Positions 22,631 to 35,512 of a stretch of DNA of 64,000 nucleotides are shown in pieces. Source of the DNA: Patiria pectinifera (Eukaryota > Echinodermata > Asteroidea > Valvatida > Asterinidae). Every line of letters begins with the position of its first letter. Positions within the stretch are counted from its first letter, which is position 1. The notes under the pieces were generated by a model, which saw only the letters and a list, made by a program, of their open reading frames with translations, made no database searches and had not been told where the DNA came from. The position numbers were made by a program, and so were the translations under genes. The stretch is taken from positions 26,837,430 to 26,901,429 of the forward strand of contig CM057129.1 of assembly GCA_029964075.1 (NCBI GenBank). The letters are read 5' to 3'.

Positions 22631-25600
22631 ACATTTAAAATGCAGAGGTCGAGTCGAACTGCTACACGGTGGATTTCAGAGTGACGTATAGAGTTGAGCT
22701 AATATTCGCCCTCCAAGATTTTCCTTTTTGGAAATCAGATTTACAGTACCTTATTGTCAGACCTAAGGCGAAGTTTCATATTTCAACGCCTTCCGATAGG
22801 ATCAAGTGTAACTCAATTACACGACTGGTGTTTGCCCGGCCTCTGACCAATTCGACTTACGCACACAAGCCTTGATTAAATTCACTCTTGTCAACGTTAT
22901 AATACCATCTCGTTGAGAGAGATTGCCGATACCTCAGCCTGCCCCTTAGCCCATTGCATGCCTTTCCTCCTATGGGCCTTTCCACTAATTGCCTTCTGTT
23001 TCTTCGTGTCTGAGTCGCTTCGGCTTCGGTAACTGTTTAGTTTTAGTAGGCTCAGGTGATAAGACCCCAAAAAAGAAGCACCAATCCAAACACAGCAATT
23101 CCAATTAATGCGTGGATGCTACATTAGCGCGGCGATTTTCTTCTAAATTCCAGGAGAGGCGGGCAATTCAGTGATGGCACTTTGGATGTGCAGTCTTTTG
23201 GCTCAAACCAATCATATGGAACGCTGCCCAGGGGCGTGTATTAAGACGATGTTTACTTTGTAAACACAATTTCTTTTTGCCTTTTTTACACGTAACCGCA
23301 AATATTTTTGCGGTGTGTTCAAATACCGTTAATGACTTGCGGGCGTTCAATCCATAATACGCGCGTCAAAGCTTTATAGCTATCCGAACGTGAGCCGTCC
23401 TAATAAGGTAAGTTGTTGCGGTAGCACAATGTGGCAAAATCTCTTTTGTGAGTATGTGTGGTTCTGAAAAGAACCGGAGGGTACTCAACGTTTCGGACAG
23501 TATACTCTGCCCGTCGTCAGGAGACTGAACCGTCCTGATTGCATTATTTAATGCAATCTACAATTTGTTTTCTTTTATTTCATTATTGTAACGACCTAAA
23601 GACGGAGAATTCAGACACCATATGACCACCATATGGACTTGGTAAACAGCAAAGGTATAGAATCACTTGTTTTTTTCCTGACAAAACGTATAGGTCAGTT
23701 GCCTAATGTGAAGGATAGGGCCATTAATAGAATTCCACATCGACATTTATTTTGCGTTGGGGTTGGGGTTAGGGTTGGGGAGTATAGGTATTGGGGAGCA
23801 TAGGTATTGGGAAACATAGGACGCACCCGTCCATATAGTTGCAACAATAAAACAATCCCGCAAATGATGTTATTGAATATGGAAATTACGTTAGCATACT
23901 ACAAATCTGAAAGATTTGGAAATCTTAGAAACAGCAACGCCAAGACTGAAGTTGGGGACAAAATAACGGGAGAATCAAGTCGTGCGTTTCAAGAAGCTTG
24001 TTTGAAAAGTTCATCGCAAGAGAGCAAAGAGCAGGCTTCGTAAATAAGTCAGTCTACAAGAATGTCTTGAGAGTGACAGCGATGTCTTGAAATGAATGGA
24101 TGTACACGATTCATGAAAGTGTACCATTGGAAGGTGTTTTTGCATGGATGTCCCCATGTTTCTCAAGGGAGTGACATTTTGCAGGAGCACATGCCAGTAA
24201 TGGACTCCTGAATGCATTCCAAGTTCAGATGAGGGCACTGAAAGCTCCCTGAAGTACTGCGATCTGAAAACCGTGACCGTTGCGTTATTTCTGTATATAT
24301 GTGATTGAATTACCTTTAGTGGAAAAGTGCAAAGGTATTAAAATACCTGAGTGGAAACGGGAATACTGTGAGAAACTGTCCACTGATATTGGCAGCAAAG
24401 GTTGCCAAAACGAATTATCAAGATTGAAAGGGCAACGGCAATTGGTGCCGTCGAACACGATCCGGCTTCAAATGACAACAGTGTAAACATCGCTGGCCGG
24501 AGGTTCATTTCCTTCAGCGGAACCTTAGCCAGGTAGACAGGTCTGTTTTCATTAATTAGACAAAGATCCGGACGAATTCGGGTCAAGAATCGGTTCCGGC
24601 CGATGTAAAATGAGCGCATTCACGACACTGGGTTGTATTGGGGAGTTTTTTTTCATCCGAGTGAAAAGGTGGCCCGAACTGAGATCAATCGACTTCCCAC
24701 CCCAAGCCTTTCAAATTTATGTATGCGTTTCCTCCCATCGACCGCTAGCCCATGCCCGGCGTGAGCGAGACAACAAAGCACGAGAGAGATTGAGCCCGTG
24801 GACGTGAAGTAATTTTCACCTTGAAGTACGGGCTCCCCTTTTTTCGCTCTATCCCATCTCTCAAGGGATACAACACATGCGTCGTCGCATAATTTCCACA
24901 GTGAAATCTCTCACTTTCCAAGATTACGACCCTTAGAATTATATAGCGGTACCGGCACTTGACTTTGCCCTTTTGGGACTAAAATTAGTGATGTCCGTTG
25001 CACTTTTAAGGAGAGGACTTTGTGGAATTGTTTTTTTGGTTAATATCAGAGCCATCTCAGAGAAGCCAAGAAGCAGTGCAAGATTGGTCATTTTTTTTTT
25101 ATTATTCGTGTTTAATCTGTTGTGACAGTGATTTGGATTTTCCCGATCATCGGACCGGAAACATGCACTTTTTGAGGTGAACTCAAACTCGCATATGGCG
25201 TTGTAATTGTCCTCGGCCCGGCCGTAATTGTATCTAATCATCGGCAGGTGCGTATCAGCTGTGATATCATTTGGTGCGCTCGACTCGCAAATTGTGTTGT
25301 TTTGATGTGGTAGGTGCATTTAATCGGACAAACCGCCTGCCTGTACGGAACGGCGACACCACCTCAAACCATCACAAACCGCATGCACAACAGAAGCTGT
25401 CCCAAACAGAAACTCATACCAGTTAGGACTTATCATGGTGTGGATTTCTAGAAAGGAAGCACTTCTTTATTCACTACACCAATTGCTTGTTAAAACTGTT
25501 CAATTTCTTCTAGTTGTCCATTGTGTACTCTTTGATTGATCCATTCGTGCGCTAATTTCTTGAGTACCCGAACCTTAATTCTCCATGAATAATAAATATT

Positions 25601-26697
25601 ATTGCTCACTATGCTCAATACATACTTGCATTGAATACAATTGGGATATGTTTATCCTGCCGAAGCAAAAGACCACCAGATGAAATCTTTATCACTGTGA
25701 CAAAAATGTCGCCAAGACGTCATGTCATAATGCCTTAATTGCGAATATGTCTCTTTGCAGCTAGCGTCTTTAAACGTATCGATAATCTTTCAAACAGTCG
25801 TTATGAGGAACCGTGCCACATGCCTTGTGGTCTCCTCTCGTTCCGTTCAATGTGGCTGCCGGGTTGCTCATGGATTAGTTAGCGACATGGAAAAACACTT
25901 TAGATCGCGCGTGGTTTATAGATACTAACCAGGGCGACAAAGCTAAATACTCCCCCTAAATTTCTTCCTGCATTCGCACCACTTCACCATCTCAAATTTC
26001 ATTTTTTTCTTATGAATGTTTCGTATCAGAATGCTCTTTAGGGTTCGTTTACCCACGGTGTCTGGGGTTGCATGATTGATACATAAGATGTTATCGATTC
26101 TATTCATCAATAACAATTGAACCAGATTTAAAAAGGTAAAATAAGAGTTTCTTAATAACTGTTGAAATTTCAGCTAAGTTGTTATGCGTATGGCAAAAAA
26201 TCGATCAATATCAGCGCGAAGCTTGTTACCGCGAAATGTTGTTTTGTCGATAGAGGGCGCAATAGACCCTGAGACGTATTGACGTCACTTTTTGTTAGTA
26301 CAAGTGTACTGCCTCGACCAGGTGGCATGAGGGGACGTCGACCCTTAAACAAGCCGTGATGTCATTATCAGGTTTGAATCATATCTGGTGGGATCTCTCG
26401 GGAAACCACTTAAAGCCCCGTAGGATCATCGCACTTGTCCGGAAATAACAAGGCAAATGTTTATTGCATTTTATTGCATTTTTGTTTAAAGTCCAGCATT
26501 GATTTTAAAAGTTAGACGGAATAAGATTGCAATTCAGTTAACTATAAATATTCTAATGGGACTTTAATTCCACGTGTGAGAAGATAGCATTCGCAAAATT
26601 TCTGAAAATTGTATTTCAGATGCATTGGTATGTATACGCCATGTAAAATGAGTACAACAGCATACTGTTATTTTGGTGGATGCTTTAATTGGAACAG
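22631..26697. other. Intergenic; short telomere-like patch at 23.76 kb
   Basis: No convincing gene. At about 23,757-23,782 the motif 'ggggttagggttgggg' appears with degenerate neighbours and two 'ataggtattggg' repeats downstream. It is too short to call an interstitial telomeric array. Remaining frames of under 130 codons show no domain. Confidence 0.45.
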
Positions 26698-26871
26698 CCA
26701 GTCACAATTGGTATTTTCATGGGTCATCTTCATACGATCGTGTACCTGCAAACATAAAATCGAACCGAACCGAATTTTATGCACCTGCATACCCGCAGTC
26801 TTCACGTCAAGCTTGCTTCTCACCACCTCCAGACGAAGAGTCGACGGTGTCTGCTCAAGTTTATGATGTCC
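26698..26871 (+). CDS. Candidate internal exon, unknown gene
   Basis: A 174-bp open segment bounded by a plausible acceptor (TTTAATTGGAACAG, exon from 26,698) and a strong donor (CC|GTGAGTG, intron from 26,872). Both boundaries fall after the first codon base, so the exon is phase 1-1 and could be skipped or inserted without shifting frame. The translation (HNWYFHGSSSYDRVPANIKS and onwards) is rich in Ser, Pro and Tyr, like a cytoplasmic tail or linker. I recognise no family. The polypyrimidine tract is weak and other frames are also open, so chance is quite possible. Confidence 0.25.
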
Positions 26872-26873
26872 GT

Positions 26874-28031
26874 GAGTGAACATGACAGTGTGGATGCTAT
26901 TTTAGGGTAGCAATCGATCCCCTTAAAACAAGTCCAGGTGAAATTCCTGTTGACGTTTGAGCGTTGCTGACGGCGGAAAGAAAACGTTATTCTTCTCCTG
27001 GTAAACTAGGTCTGCTCTGTTTCAGTGGAAACTTTAGTACGACTGCCTTTTCAGAAAATCAGGACACCGGTGAAGCAGAGTTTTTGGTACCTGCGAATGC
27101 GTTTCATGGTTTATAGGGGCATGGCTTAATTACTCTCGATTGCAGACATGTACTGGGGCATGCCATGCAGCGAAGCTACTCCATCTGTAAACAATCACTT
27201 GGGAATGAAGAAGATTGGTGGACCGTCTTAGACAATTCCGCTCGGAGGCAAAAGCTCCAAGGCCCTGTACTGTCTGATGATGCGGTATGATGATTCTGGA
27301 TGATTAGGATTGACGTGCTAGCCGTGATGTCAGGCGGAATACGTGTTACACCGGGTCCTGGATGGTGTCACTGTAACAAAACGGCACTGTGAGGAAAAAA
27401 GTCCCTGAACTTCGCTATAGGCATATACGTGCAGTATGCGTCAAAAAAGTGGTAAAAACAACTTCAGGTTGCTTTCTATATAAGTGTCAAAATACAACCG
27501 TATTGCATTGGGCACAGATTCACATGTGGCAAACGTTCGATGTAATAAAAGAGAAGAAGTAATTGTATTTGAGTTCTTTCAGAATGCAACTCGCTTATGG
27601 GCAACTCCGTGAGAATGTATATAGACATGGCTGGAAAATGGAAAGTTTATGAAATCTTCAAAACTTCAAACATCACAACCTCAAATGTGATACCAAATTA
27701 AAGGAGACAAGACGACCTTTCATTTGAGTGATGTGGCAGTGAGATGAAATATGGTTCAGTGTATTGTTTGTGTGTAACAAAACAACAGGGTTTTTTGGGG
27801 CTACAAATATGGATTTTAGACGTCATTTTGGCACCTTTGACTTGCAAAATGCAAGTTTTATTGTGAGTTTTTTTTTCAGGCAGCGAAAAATGTTAATATT
27901 TTATGCGAAAAGAGTTTTTCTATTTGATTATTTGTCTCCAATATATTTTAACTTGTAGCAAAGATGGGCGGACAAACTGTAACTGGAGTTACCGTAACGT
28001 GAGTTACCAAAATATGTAACTCTAAAGATGT
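26874..28031. other. Intergenic (or intron), no supported feature
   Basis: No motif-bearing frame and no paired repeat. If the candidate exon upstream is real this would be intron. Confidence 0.4.
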
Positions 28032-28033
28032 TA

Positions 28034-28276
28034 CACTCTAAAAAGTCCCGGGTCAGACTTGACCCGGAAAAGGGTCATGTGGGGCCTGACCCTTTTCCTG
28101 GTCAAAAATGACACTTTTCTGGGCAAAAATTACACTTTGTGACTCAATTTCTGGGTCATTTTGACCCAAAAAAGTGTCATTTGTAACCCGGAAAAGAGTA
28201 ATTTTTGACCCGGAAAAGGGTCAGGCCCCACATAACCCTTTTCCGGGTCAAATCTGACCCGGAACTTTTCAGAATG
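28034..28276. mobile_element. Palindromic MITE rich in GACCCGGAAAAGGGTC, TA target
   Basis: A 243-bp near-perfect palindrome. CACTCTAAAAAGTCCCGGGT at the left is mirrored by the right end, which reads CATTCTGAAAAGTTCCGGGT on the other strand. TA flanks both sides (28,032-28,033 and 28,277-28,278). The interior repeats GACCCGGAAAAGGGTCA-type modules in both orientations. The host sequence on each side contains GTAACTGGAGTTACC and GTAACGCGAGTTACC, so this may be nested in an older TIR element. Confidence 0.85.
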
Positions 28277-28278
28277 TA

Positions 28279-30697
28279 TGATTATTTTTTTCAATAATTT
28301 AATTGGTAGCATATGACTTGCACCCTAATGATGGGTCCTTGCTCTATGGATGAACGGGCATTAACAAGATTTATTCAATCAGTGCACAGCATGAGGAAAC
28401 TTTCAAATGTAGGGTATTTACCATGTCCTTTCCTAGTAACGCGAGTTACCGATAAAAAAACCGTCTTGCCAAACCATCAGAACTTTATTTTGTTGGCCTT
28501 CTTTGGAAGCTTGTAGTCACGTAATTTCAAGGGATCTTCAGTGAGAAAAAAAACCACCCTCAATTTATTGACAGTTGACGAAAACACTCGCTAGTAAAAC
28601 GTAACGCTAGTTATCATGGAATTTTACTCAAATATATTGTAGTCCTGCACAGTTGCTGGAGATTCCCTTTTGATTATTTCATGTACCCTTGTTTATCTGA
28701 AATAATGAATACGCATTGAATGTTTTGTCCAAATGCCCCGAAACGGTCCGCATGCTTCGTTTTCGTCTACTTTTCTTGGAGCAACGATCTATATTAATAA
28801 ATCAAGCTAGCTAAACAAAACTTGGTTTGAATTAGGAATTGCACTGCTCGAAGCAACTGAAAAGACAAGGGGCTTGGCGTTATCAAGCCAGGATTCATTT
28901 AAATTCAACTATTTTTTTGGCCTGGGCTTGAAGCCAACGGTGTCACTCAAATGAGAATTATCGGATTTAGGTGGTTTTTTTTCCCAAGCAAAACAGCCTT
29001 TTTCCAGACAACATTCGAAAGACAAATACATACGTCAGTGAGTCCAAGAGTCTATTATTAGTCAATCTTGTCATGTGTTGTTGAACAAAATCCTGAAGTT
29101 TTGACAGAAAAGGAAGTTGTTATACTGGACTTGTAACTGCACTTTCGATGATAAATTCTTTTGGTAAAGTGGTAAAGCAATAAAACGTTCATGTGCAAGA
29201 CTCTGAAGTAGCAATTAAACCATTTTTTTAGGCTCTATGTGGTTGTCAAATGTTGCGTGACCAACATGCTGTAAAATGTGCGGGTGCAAGGATGAAATAT
29301 AATATGTTTTATTTCATCACCGGTGGGTCTGGAACCAAATTTAAGAATGTGAGGGGGGGGGGATTAAAAAGGGTTGACCGGCTGACTGTTGCAAATTTGA
29401 AAACCGGGGGACTCAGTTGACGCTAGGGGACGCTCCCATTTTTAAGCTCTGGCAGGAGATGTCACTTGCTGGTCGGTCGGTTGGTCGGTCGGTCGGTCTG
29501 TCTGTCTGTCTGTCTGTCTGTCCCCAAAAATTTACCAAAAGTATGGGGTTCCATATGTGCCATCGGCGTCGCATTTTTCGGCGTGGCATTTTCAGCTCTG
29601 GCAGGGATCATTTTGATCGATCTCATGCAAGACTTTCATGCAAGACTTCATGCAACACGGTGAGAGCTTATTGTGCACTCGCGCTTGTTTTTATTTTTTC
29701 TTTCTATTAATATCGCACGAGTCTGTGAGGGAAGATTGAGTCGGCCTGGGCACACAACATCAACAACAATATTATAAAAAAAAACACTCATCTCTTTCGT
29801 TCTCTGATGTAAATAATTTGATTGAAATCATGAATCCGCTCATGTAGACCTATGTTAAGATCTTCGCGAACATTCCTTCCATGGAAGTTATTTCGTGAAA
29901 AAAAAATAATAGTTACAAGTTTGCATTTGAGAAAGAAATGGCTCGGATCGAAAGTCAGGTCATCTAACTCTGACAGATATTGTCTTGTTTACTGAGACTT
30001 TCTATTCAGGGGGGTTTACGTGCATGGGCGCAACACAGCCATTCGGTCCATTTCCACTCTTTACGGGTGAAATATAAATCAATACCCTGCCATTAGGTGC
30101 ATTGGTCGGACACATGTCCACATCCCATGCCACACAGGTCAGCTATGCATGTTAACCTTCTTAAATTGCTCCTAAATAAGGCAGAAGAGGTTATCTTGTC
30201 AGGGACACAAAGAACAAGAGCCTGACCAAAGGTTTCTAAATTACGTTGTGATTGATATGTAAACTGAGGCAAGCTTCAGTTGAAATAATACTTAATACTA
30301 ATGATGCACACATAATCTACAAGAATTGTTTTGCACCGGGCACTACATCATTATTACCCCTGTTCAGTAAGCTCATGCAACATTCAAAGACCATCTCAGC
30401 TCCCACAGTACGCAGTATACAGCTCGATGCTGCCATTTCGGTGCAAAGCAGCGACAATCGATCTCAGTAACCATCTCTGCCCTCTGTGTATCAATTTACA
30501 CCTGGGTGGAGTAATTTGAGCTGGGATACGCACAATATGCGCTGTGCGCATGGCAAGATAGATAAAAGAGAAACGATTTCCCCCCACCTTTTTGCGACAT
30601 TCTTTGTAATGCACTATAAGTGGACCTTTAGTCCACTTCTGTAAAATAGATTTTAAAAAAACCCTCTCATTTGATTCAACATGATTCTGCTGTATGT
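28279..30697. other. Intergenic apart from a GGTC/TGTC microsatellite
   Basis: No gene recognised. The flanks of the preceding MITE continue as 'gtaactc'/'gagttacc' motifs to about 28,450. Otherwise only the microsatellite at 29,471 is notable. Confidence 0.45.
29471..29523. repeat. (GGTC)n-(TGTC)n microsatellite
   Basis: About 13 tetranucleotide units, GGTC in the first half and TGTC in the second, with one TTGG interruption. It generates the chance frames VGRSVGLSVCLSVC seen in two phases. Confidence 0.95.
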
Positions 30698-30865
30698 CCT
30701 TAAAGAGACAGGTCGGCCTGAAATCCCCGGATATTGTATGCTTTTGATTGTTTACTTACCCTATTTTAAAGGTCTGGTAGAAAGGAAACTAACCTATAAT
30801 GTCTTGCCGTTCCCGAAAAGACGAAAAAAACCGGTTGTTTACATCGTACGCGGCATACATTTTTG
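30698..30865 (+). repeat. Dispersed repeat, plus-strand copy (pair at 11.5 kb)
   Basis: Related to 11,455-11,641 in inverse orientation. It begins 'ttaaagagacaggtcggcct', then 'gaaatccccggat', 'ttgattgtttacttacccta' and 'ggtagaaaggaaactaacc', and ends around 'ccggttgtttacatcg'. The frame across it is not a gene. Confidence 0.72.
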
Positions 30866-33800
30866 TGGCATACACATACGTATTTCCAGGTGTGTCCATT
30901 CAATGTACGGTACTCGTTGTGAGTATGACACACAGCACCAAAACACTGCGGCAGGATTCACGACTAGCAAGCAGCAGCTCGATTTTTGAGAATCAAAATT
31001 TGGACCCCCGAAATTTGTTCTCGTAAGAGTAACACAAAAATGCTCACTTTTTAAAGGATGCGTTTGTTTATGGTGTGAATCGAGGACACACACGTGCAAC
31101 ATCATCGGTGAATCGAGGTCAGGAACCAAATCGAGGACTCATCGGTTGGAAAACGTGTACAAAACCAACGAGAGCTGTTGCGAAAAAGTTAGTAGTACAA
31201 ACAAAGGAAAAGGGAAGAGGAACAAAAAGAAATCCTCGATTTACACCATAAACAGACGTGTATTGTTGTGTGGATGTTTATATCTTACTTTTAAATGCTC
31301 TTTCCACTTAAAATCGTTTCATTTACTCGTTTTGTAGCCCCATTGGGCGCATTCCCAAGACGTAACATCCCTTTAAGCGATGGCTCTACAACCTTCAAAG
31401 TTGTCGAGTTGCGCTATGTCAAGACCAATTTGATTTATTAATTAATATCTCCGTCATTCTTGATAGATGGATAAGTGTTTTAGCACCGTACCTCCTTGAA
31501 AGCTCATCAGTCAACTTCTTCCAACGTATACTGTTGCATGTTAAGCTCTTAGGTTTTGATTGCTAAAATGTGCACACGAAGCTGTTTGCGGTGCATAGTG
31601 TGAATTCGAAGAACATCACGTCTTCCAATCGATTGTGAAACAGTGTTGCCAATGAGATGGGGTGATCTGAGACCTTTTGTGACCGAATGTCGAAATGCTC
31701 ACCTCTACCGTGAGATAATTTACCACACAATCATTGATTTGAAAACGTTGTTTTTTAATATCTCGTTTCCAAGGTTTGGGTCTCTCACGATCCACCGGCG
31801 ATTTTAGTATATTGAATAAAAGAAAATGAGTTATTTCTTGATTAGTTTTGGGCCTTTTTTTGGATTGTCGAGTCACGTCAAACGCCTCTTAGTTCGTGTC
31901 TACTGCATTGCTTAACCATTCGTGACGAAGCGGGAAAACAGGTTTTACATTTCACTGAACAATCGTCATTGAACAATCGTCTCCCGCTTGTGAACTTTAA
32001 ATTGCTTTACACGTTCAGCCAGCCTCGACGGCTGTTTCGTGGGGTCAAGGAGAATTGTTTGGAGCGCAAAATGTCAAACAGTGACGTTTTGGTGTCTGTG
32101 GCATAAATTTGGGCGTCAGTGATGTATGAAGTAACCTTTATAACGAGGAAACAATTGCTATCCTCGCAAAAGTTGACCTTCGCAGTAAGAATTAGAAATT
32201 GATATGCTAGAGTTCGGAGGATGCATAGTCTTCCAATTTGAAACAAATATACGAGGCTTTCTCCCCATCCGAACATCAAGAAATATGCCTCTCCAACATT
32301 GCCCTGCAAAATGTTAAAGATGTAGTTACATTCAGAAACCATTATTGTACATTGAACGTGGATGAGGCTCTTTTAAACTGAATTGGTGGCAGCTGGAATC
32401 CATATCAAGGGTTTTAGGGCAATGATCATTATTATAGGTCGGTGCTTGTCAATAGACGGTGGGACTGTCACGTATTTGCCGCGGGAGCACTCGGCGGCCT
32501 TCCTGTTCTGGAGCGGGCAGCCAGTGAGTTTGATCATCATTTCATATATAAAATCTTGATTTTTCCACCAATTTCTGAGCGAGCTAGCACGAGCCTCTGC
32601 AGTGAAGTCATTGAACAGTTTCCTTTTTTTTCAGCTAGTGTAAAGTTGATGACGTCACAAGTAGGCTTACATCACTGTTGAAATTTTTGAAGGAAAGGTC
32701 ATCACGTACAGATGATATTATAAAACCTTTGCACCTCCTTTAAGGAAACTGCGGCCGAAAGTTCAGTGTCAGAAAGGTTGTCGACAAAGCTCCATAAATT
32801 GTATTTGTAATGCAAGATGAAAATTCATTTATATCGGCCCAATAAAGAAAAAGAATCATTATAAGATGGGTGTAATACAAATTAGTTTTGGAAATGCCAT
32901 GCGTGCAGTGAAGTCTACAAATACATTTTGTAAGCACATTGCATGGAAGCATCGTTTTAATACTGTTTGATGTGAACTCTTCAACAACAACAAAACTGTG
33001 GTAAAACAGTCAAACTTTTACCCGGCTGAGTAAAATTTGTAGCCAAGAATGTTGTTTATCATGTTTGCCATGTTCAAAGAATGATTATTAATACTGGTTG
33101 AATTCGAATTCAAATTGATTCAATCTTTGGCTTATCGTGTCACATTGGAAAGTTTATTTTTCAGAGCGTCATACAAAAAAACGGAAAATTGGGTTTAAAT
33201 TTTCATCATGTATCTAAGTATTTTGTTTCTGCTTCATCATACTTGAAATCAACTTGCATGTTTAAAGATGAGTAAAAAAAATCAGTTGAACTTCCAGGCG
33301 GAAACGAATTAACCTCGCAGAGTGGCGGCTGTCATTTAATAAAAATACTTGATATTGTCGACTGCAATAGCTGACGGCGTGTTTACTCAATAGAATAGAT
33401 TGTTGACTGTAAACCAGTGGTATATAATACGACCATTAACCACCGCTGTCGCCTCAAAATGATAAAGGGATGCCTTGGGGGATTCAGTCATTCGGCGTCA
33501 TCCATTGCCTTTTAAAGGGAAATAATACTAAATCTGTCAGACGCCTCGGAGTCTAAGGGTCTAAAACAGCAATCCGTGTTTTTCTGGCTTTTAAATTTAT
33601 GATCTTCAAAATCAGAATGCAATATTGTTTTTCGTCCCGCTGTGAAATGATATCAAAACGTTTGATTGGAATTGAAGCATGTTATGTGCTGCGAGTCTCC
33701 GTATGATAATCATAACACAATTTATTTTTTTGACGCCGTTGTTTTTTTCAATGACGGTTTCTTCAGAACAACCTGAAATATATTCAAACCCTTTTATGCT

Positions 33801-33895
33801 TCTTTCTTTTCCCAAAATGTTCGAATTGCGTGTCAGTGTAATATTATAATTCTATGTTTAAAAAAAATCAATCTGAACGTTATTTTGACCACTTT
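30866..33895. other. Intergenic, no supported feature
   Basis: About 3 kb without recognisable genes. Frames of 96-111 codons at 30,839-31,129 (-) and 32,007-32,342 (-) show no motif. Confidence 0.45.
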
Positions 33896-34125
33896 GGTCA
33901 ATTCAGGTGTTTTAAACCTAGTGTCCTTTGTTCAAGCCACTTCAATCCACTTGCCTCTCTCCACCCAGGAGCATAAATGGGTACCGGCATTAGCTGGGGA
34001 GTAACCTGCGATGGACTGGCATACCATCCAGGAGGAATACAACATATTCTCAGTTGTTTCATGCTACTGAAACCGGAGATAAACACTGGCCTGATGGGCC
34101 TCATTGTCTCGTGGCAGACTTTACT
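33896..34125 (+). repeat. SINE-like body, 5' truncated
   Basis: The stretch contains 'cacttgcctctctccaccca', 'ataaatgggtacc', 'gggagtaacctgcgatggac' and 'gaaaccggagataaacactg'. As I remember it, this block order follows the tRNA head in widespread invertebrate SINEs and also resembles LINE-type tails. No A or B box precedes it, so the head is missing. The reverse-strand frame MRPIRPVF... is a repeat by-product. Family assignment is from memory and needs a library search. Confidence 0.55.
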
Positions 34126-34180
34126 CTCTTAAACCTGTGCGGGATATCGTAATTAATCAATGTAAACTCAATCAAAAAAG

Positions 34181-34553
34181 AAAAAAGTCCCCCCCCCAAA
34201 AAACTTTCTGTCTAACTTACAACTGATCAGTGCAGAAATTCCTTAGCAATCCAGCCATACTCTTTGTTTGGCCCAAAACAGTCATATGTGGACAAAATTA
34301 TGCAATTTATGACAAATGGTACCAAAAAAGTTGCAGTTTTGTTTACGTGCAACGTGAGTGTGATCCACAACTTACACGTATACGAAAGTGCAATTGTTGT
34401 CGGCATCAGTTGTCATTATTACTGTTTTGGGCCAAACAAAGTATGGTTGGATTGCTAAGGAATTTTTGTCCTGATTAGTCGTTATTTGAGCGAGAGGTGC
34501 TCAGTGGTTCTTGAGTTAGATAAAAAAAAATATTGGAAGGGGGACTTTTTTTG
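34181..34553. mobile_element. Palindromic MITE with AAAGTCCCCC ends
   Basis: Ends AAAAAAGTCCCCCC and GGGGGACTTTTTTT are inverted. Inside, TCTAACTTA pairs with TGAGTTAGA, and a long block from CAGAAATTCCTTAGCAATCC through TTTGGCCCAAAACAGT (34,234-34,292) is mirrored at about 34,430-34,470. The centre is a weakly paired 140 bp. No transposase and no clear target duplication. Confidence 0.75.
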
Positions 34554-35442
34554 TGGTTGAGTGTAGTAGTTGGAAATCATTGTTTACGAAATCCCGAAAG
34601 TCACAAAAAAATGCAGTTAAAAAGATTCCTCTCCACCTCAAACGATCCAAAACGACGACGCCACCCAACAACCACCTCCGAGCCATTTCTGGATGATGGA
34701 AATCGCTCCTTTAGGCTATAACGGAGAAGTTTTACGCATTAAGATTGCCGTGCGTGAGGTTTGTTGGAAAGCGGAAGTTTGGGTTTGGGAGCATCGAGTG
34801 CCATCCGTTCGTAAACATCATGATCACATTCTGCCAGCTAATTTGCTTCCAGTCAGACTCGATTTGTTCAACGGAGGCGCTGAACCGCGTGAATGACGCG
34901 CCCTTTGCCGCCAAAACATTAACTCCTTATTTAATGTGCTTACCATTGGGATCGAGATTTTCATTAAAACTGGGACTGTCCCCAGGGTTTTTTCTTCCCG
35001 AGGCAGGCGGGTGACCGGGAACTCGATCAAGCCCCTCAGCTGCATGCACTCTATGTCCTACATTTCAAGCGAAATTAGTGTCTCTTCTTATACTTGTAAG
35101 AAAATGGGGCTTTGAGAAGGTTCAATGGTCGTCCACCCTCTGGTATATTGATTTGACAAAAATTATTAAAGATCCAACTTATGTTTTTCATTTGTGCAAG
35201 ATACTAGACTGCATACATATTGTTGTATGCTTGTTTTTCTGACGCAAATATAGTTTTAACAATTTCAGATTATGTTTCTCGTCAGAAATGACTTTTCTGA
35301 AATTTCCATGTATAATGTATTAATTTGCATTTCGTAAGATGCCTAAACTGCGTACATGATTTTATTTTGTTGACTCAACTTTTAGATGTATAGGACTGGT
35401 TTTTCTCTTTATTTACAGAGATTTTTCTCTCTTTTTCCACAG
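34554..35442. other. Upstream flank of the GPCR gene
   Basis: No feature is supported. Overlapping short frames at 34,690-35,045 on both strands have no domain. Pyrimidine-rich tracts appear toward the 3' end (35,395-35,440), consistent with intron sequence before a splice acceptor. Confidence 0.4.
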
Positions 35443-35512
35443 ATGTCTTACGAGAATCACACCTGGACGCACGTCATATGTCATGACCTGAACAACTTTC
35501 TTGAAATTTCAG
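35400..35512 (+). promoter_or_regulatory. Cluster of three possible splice acceptors before the GPCR start
   Basis: Three acceptor-like sites precede the GPCR ATG: TTCTCTTTATTTACAG (ending 35,418), TTTTTCTCTCTTTTTCCACAG (ending 35,442) and TTCTTGAAATTTCAG (ending 35,512). The middle one has the best polypyrimidine tract. This suggests the coding exon is preceded by at least one 5' UTR exon. Which acceptor is used decides whether the small upstream frame at 35,443 enters the mRNA. Confidence 0.5.

Noticed and set aside
22431-22684. Lys- and Pro-rich frames on both strands
   Set aside because: They are direct products of T/C and G/C homopolymer tracts inside the MGVARIF element.
23757-23782. 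Interstitial telomere repeat
   Set aside because: Only one exact GGGTTAGGG-type unit with degenerate neighbours; too short to support.
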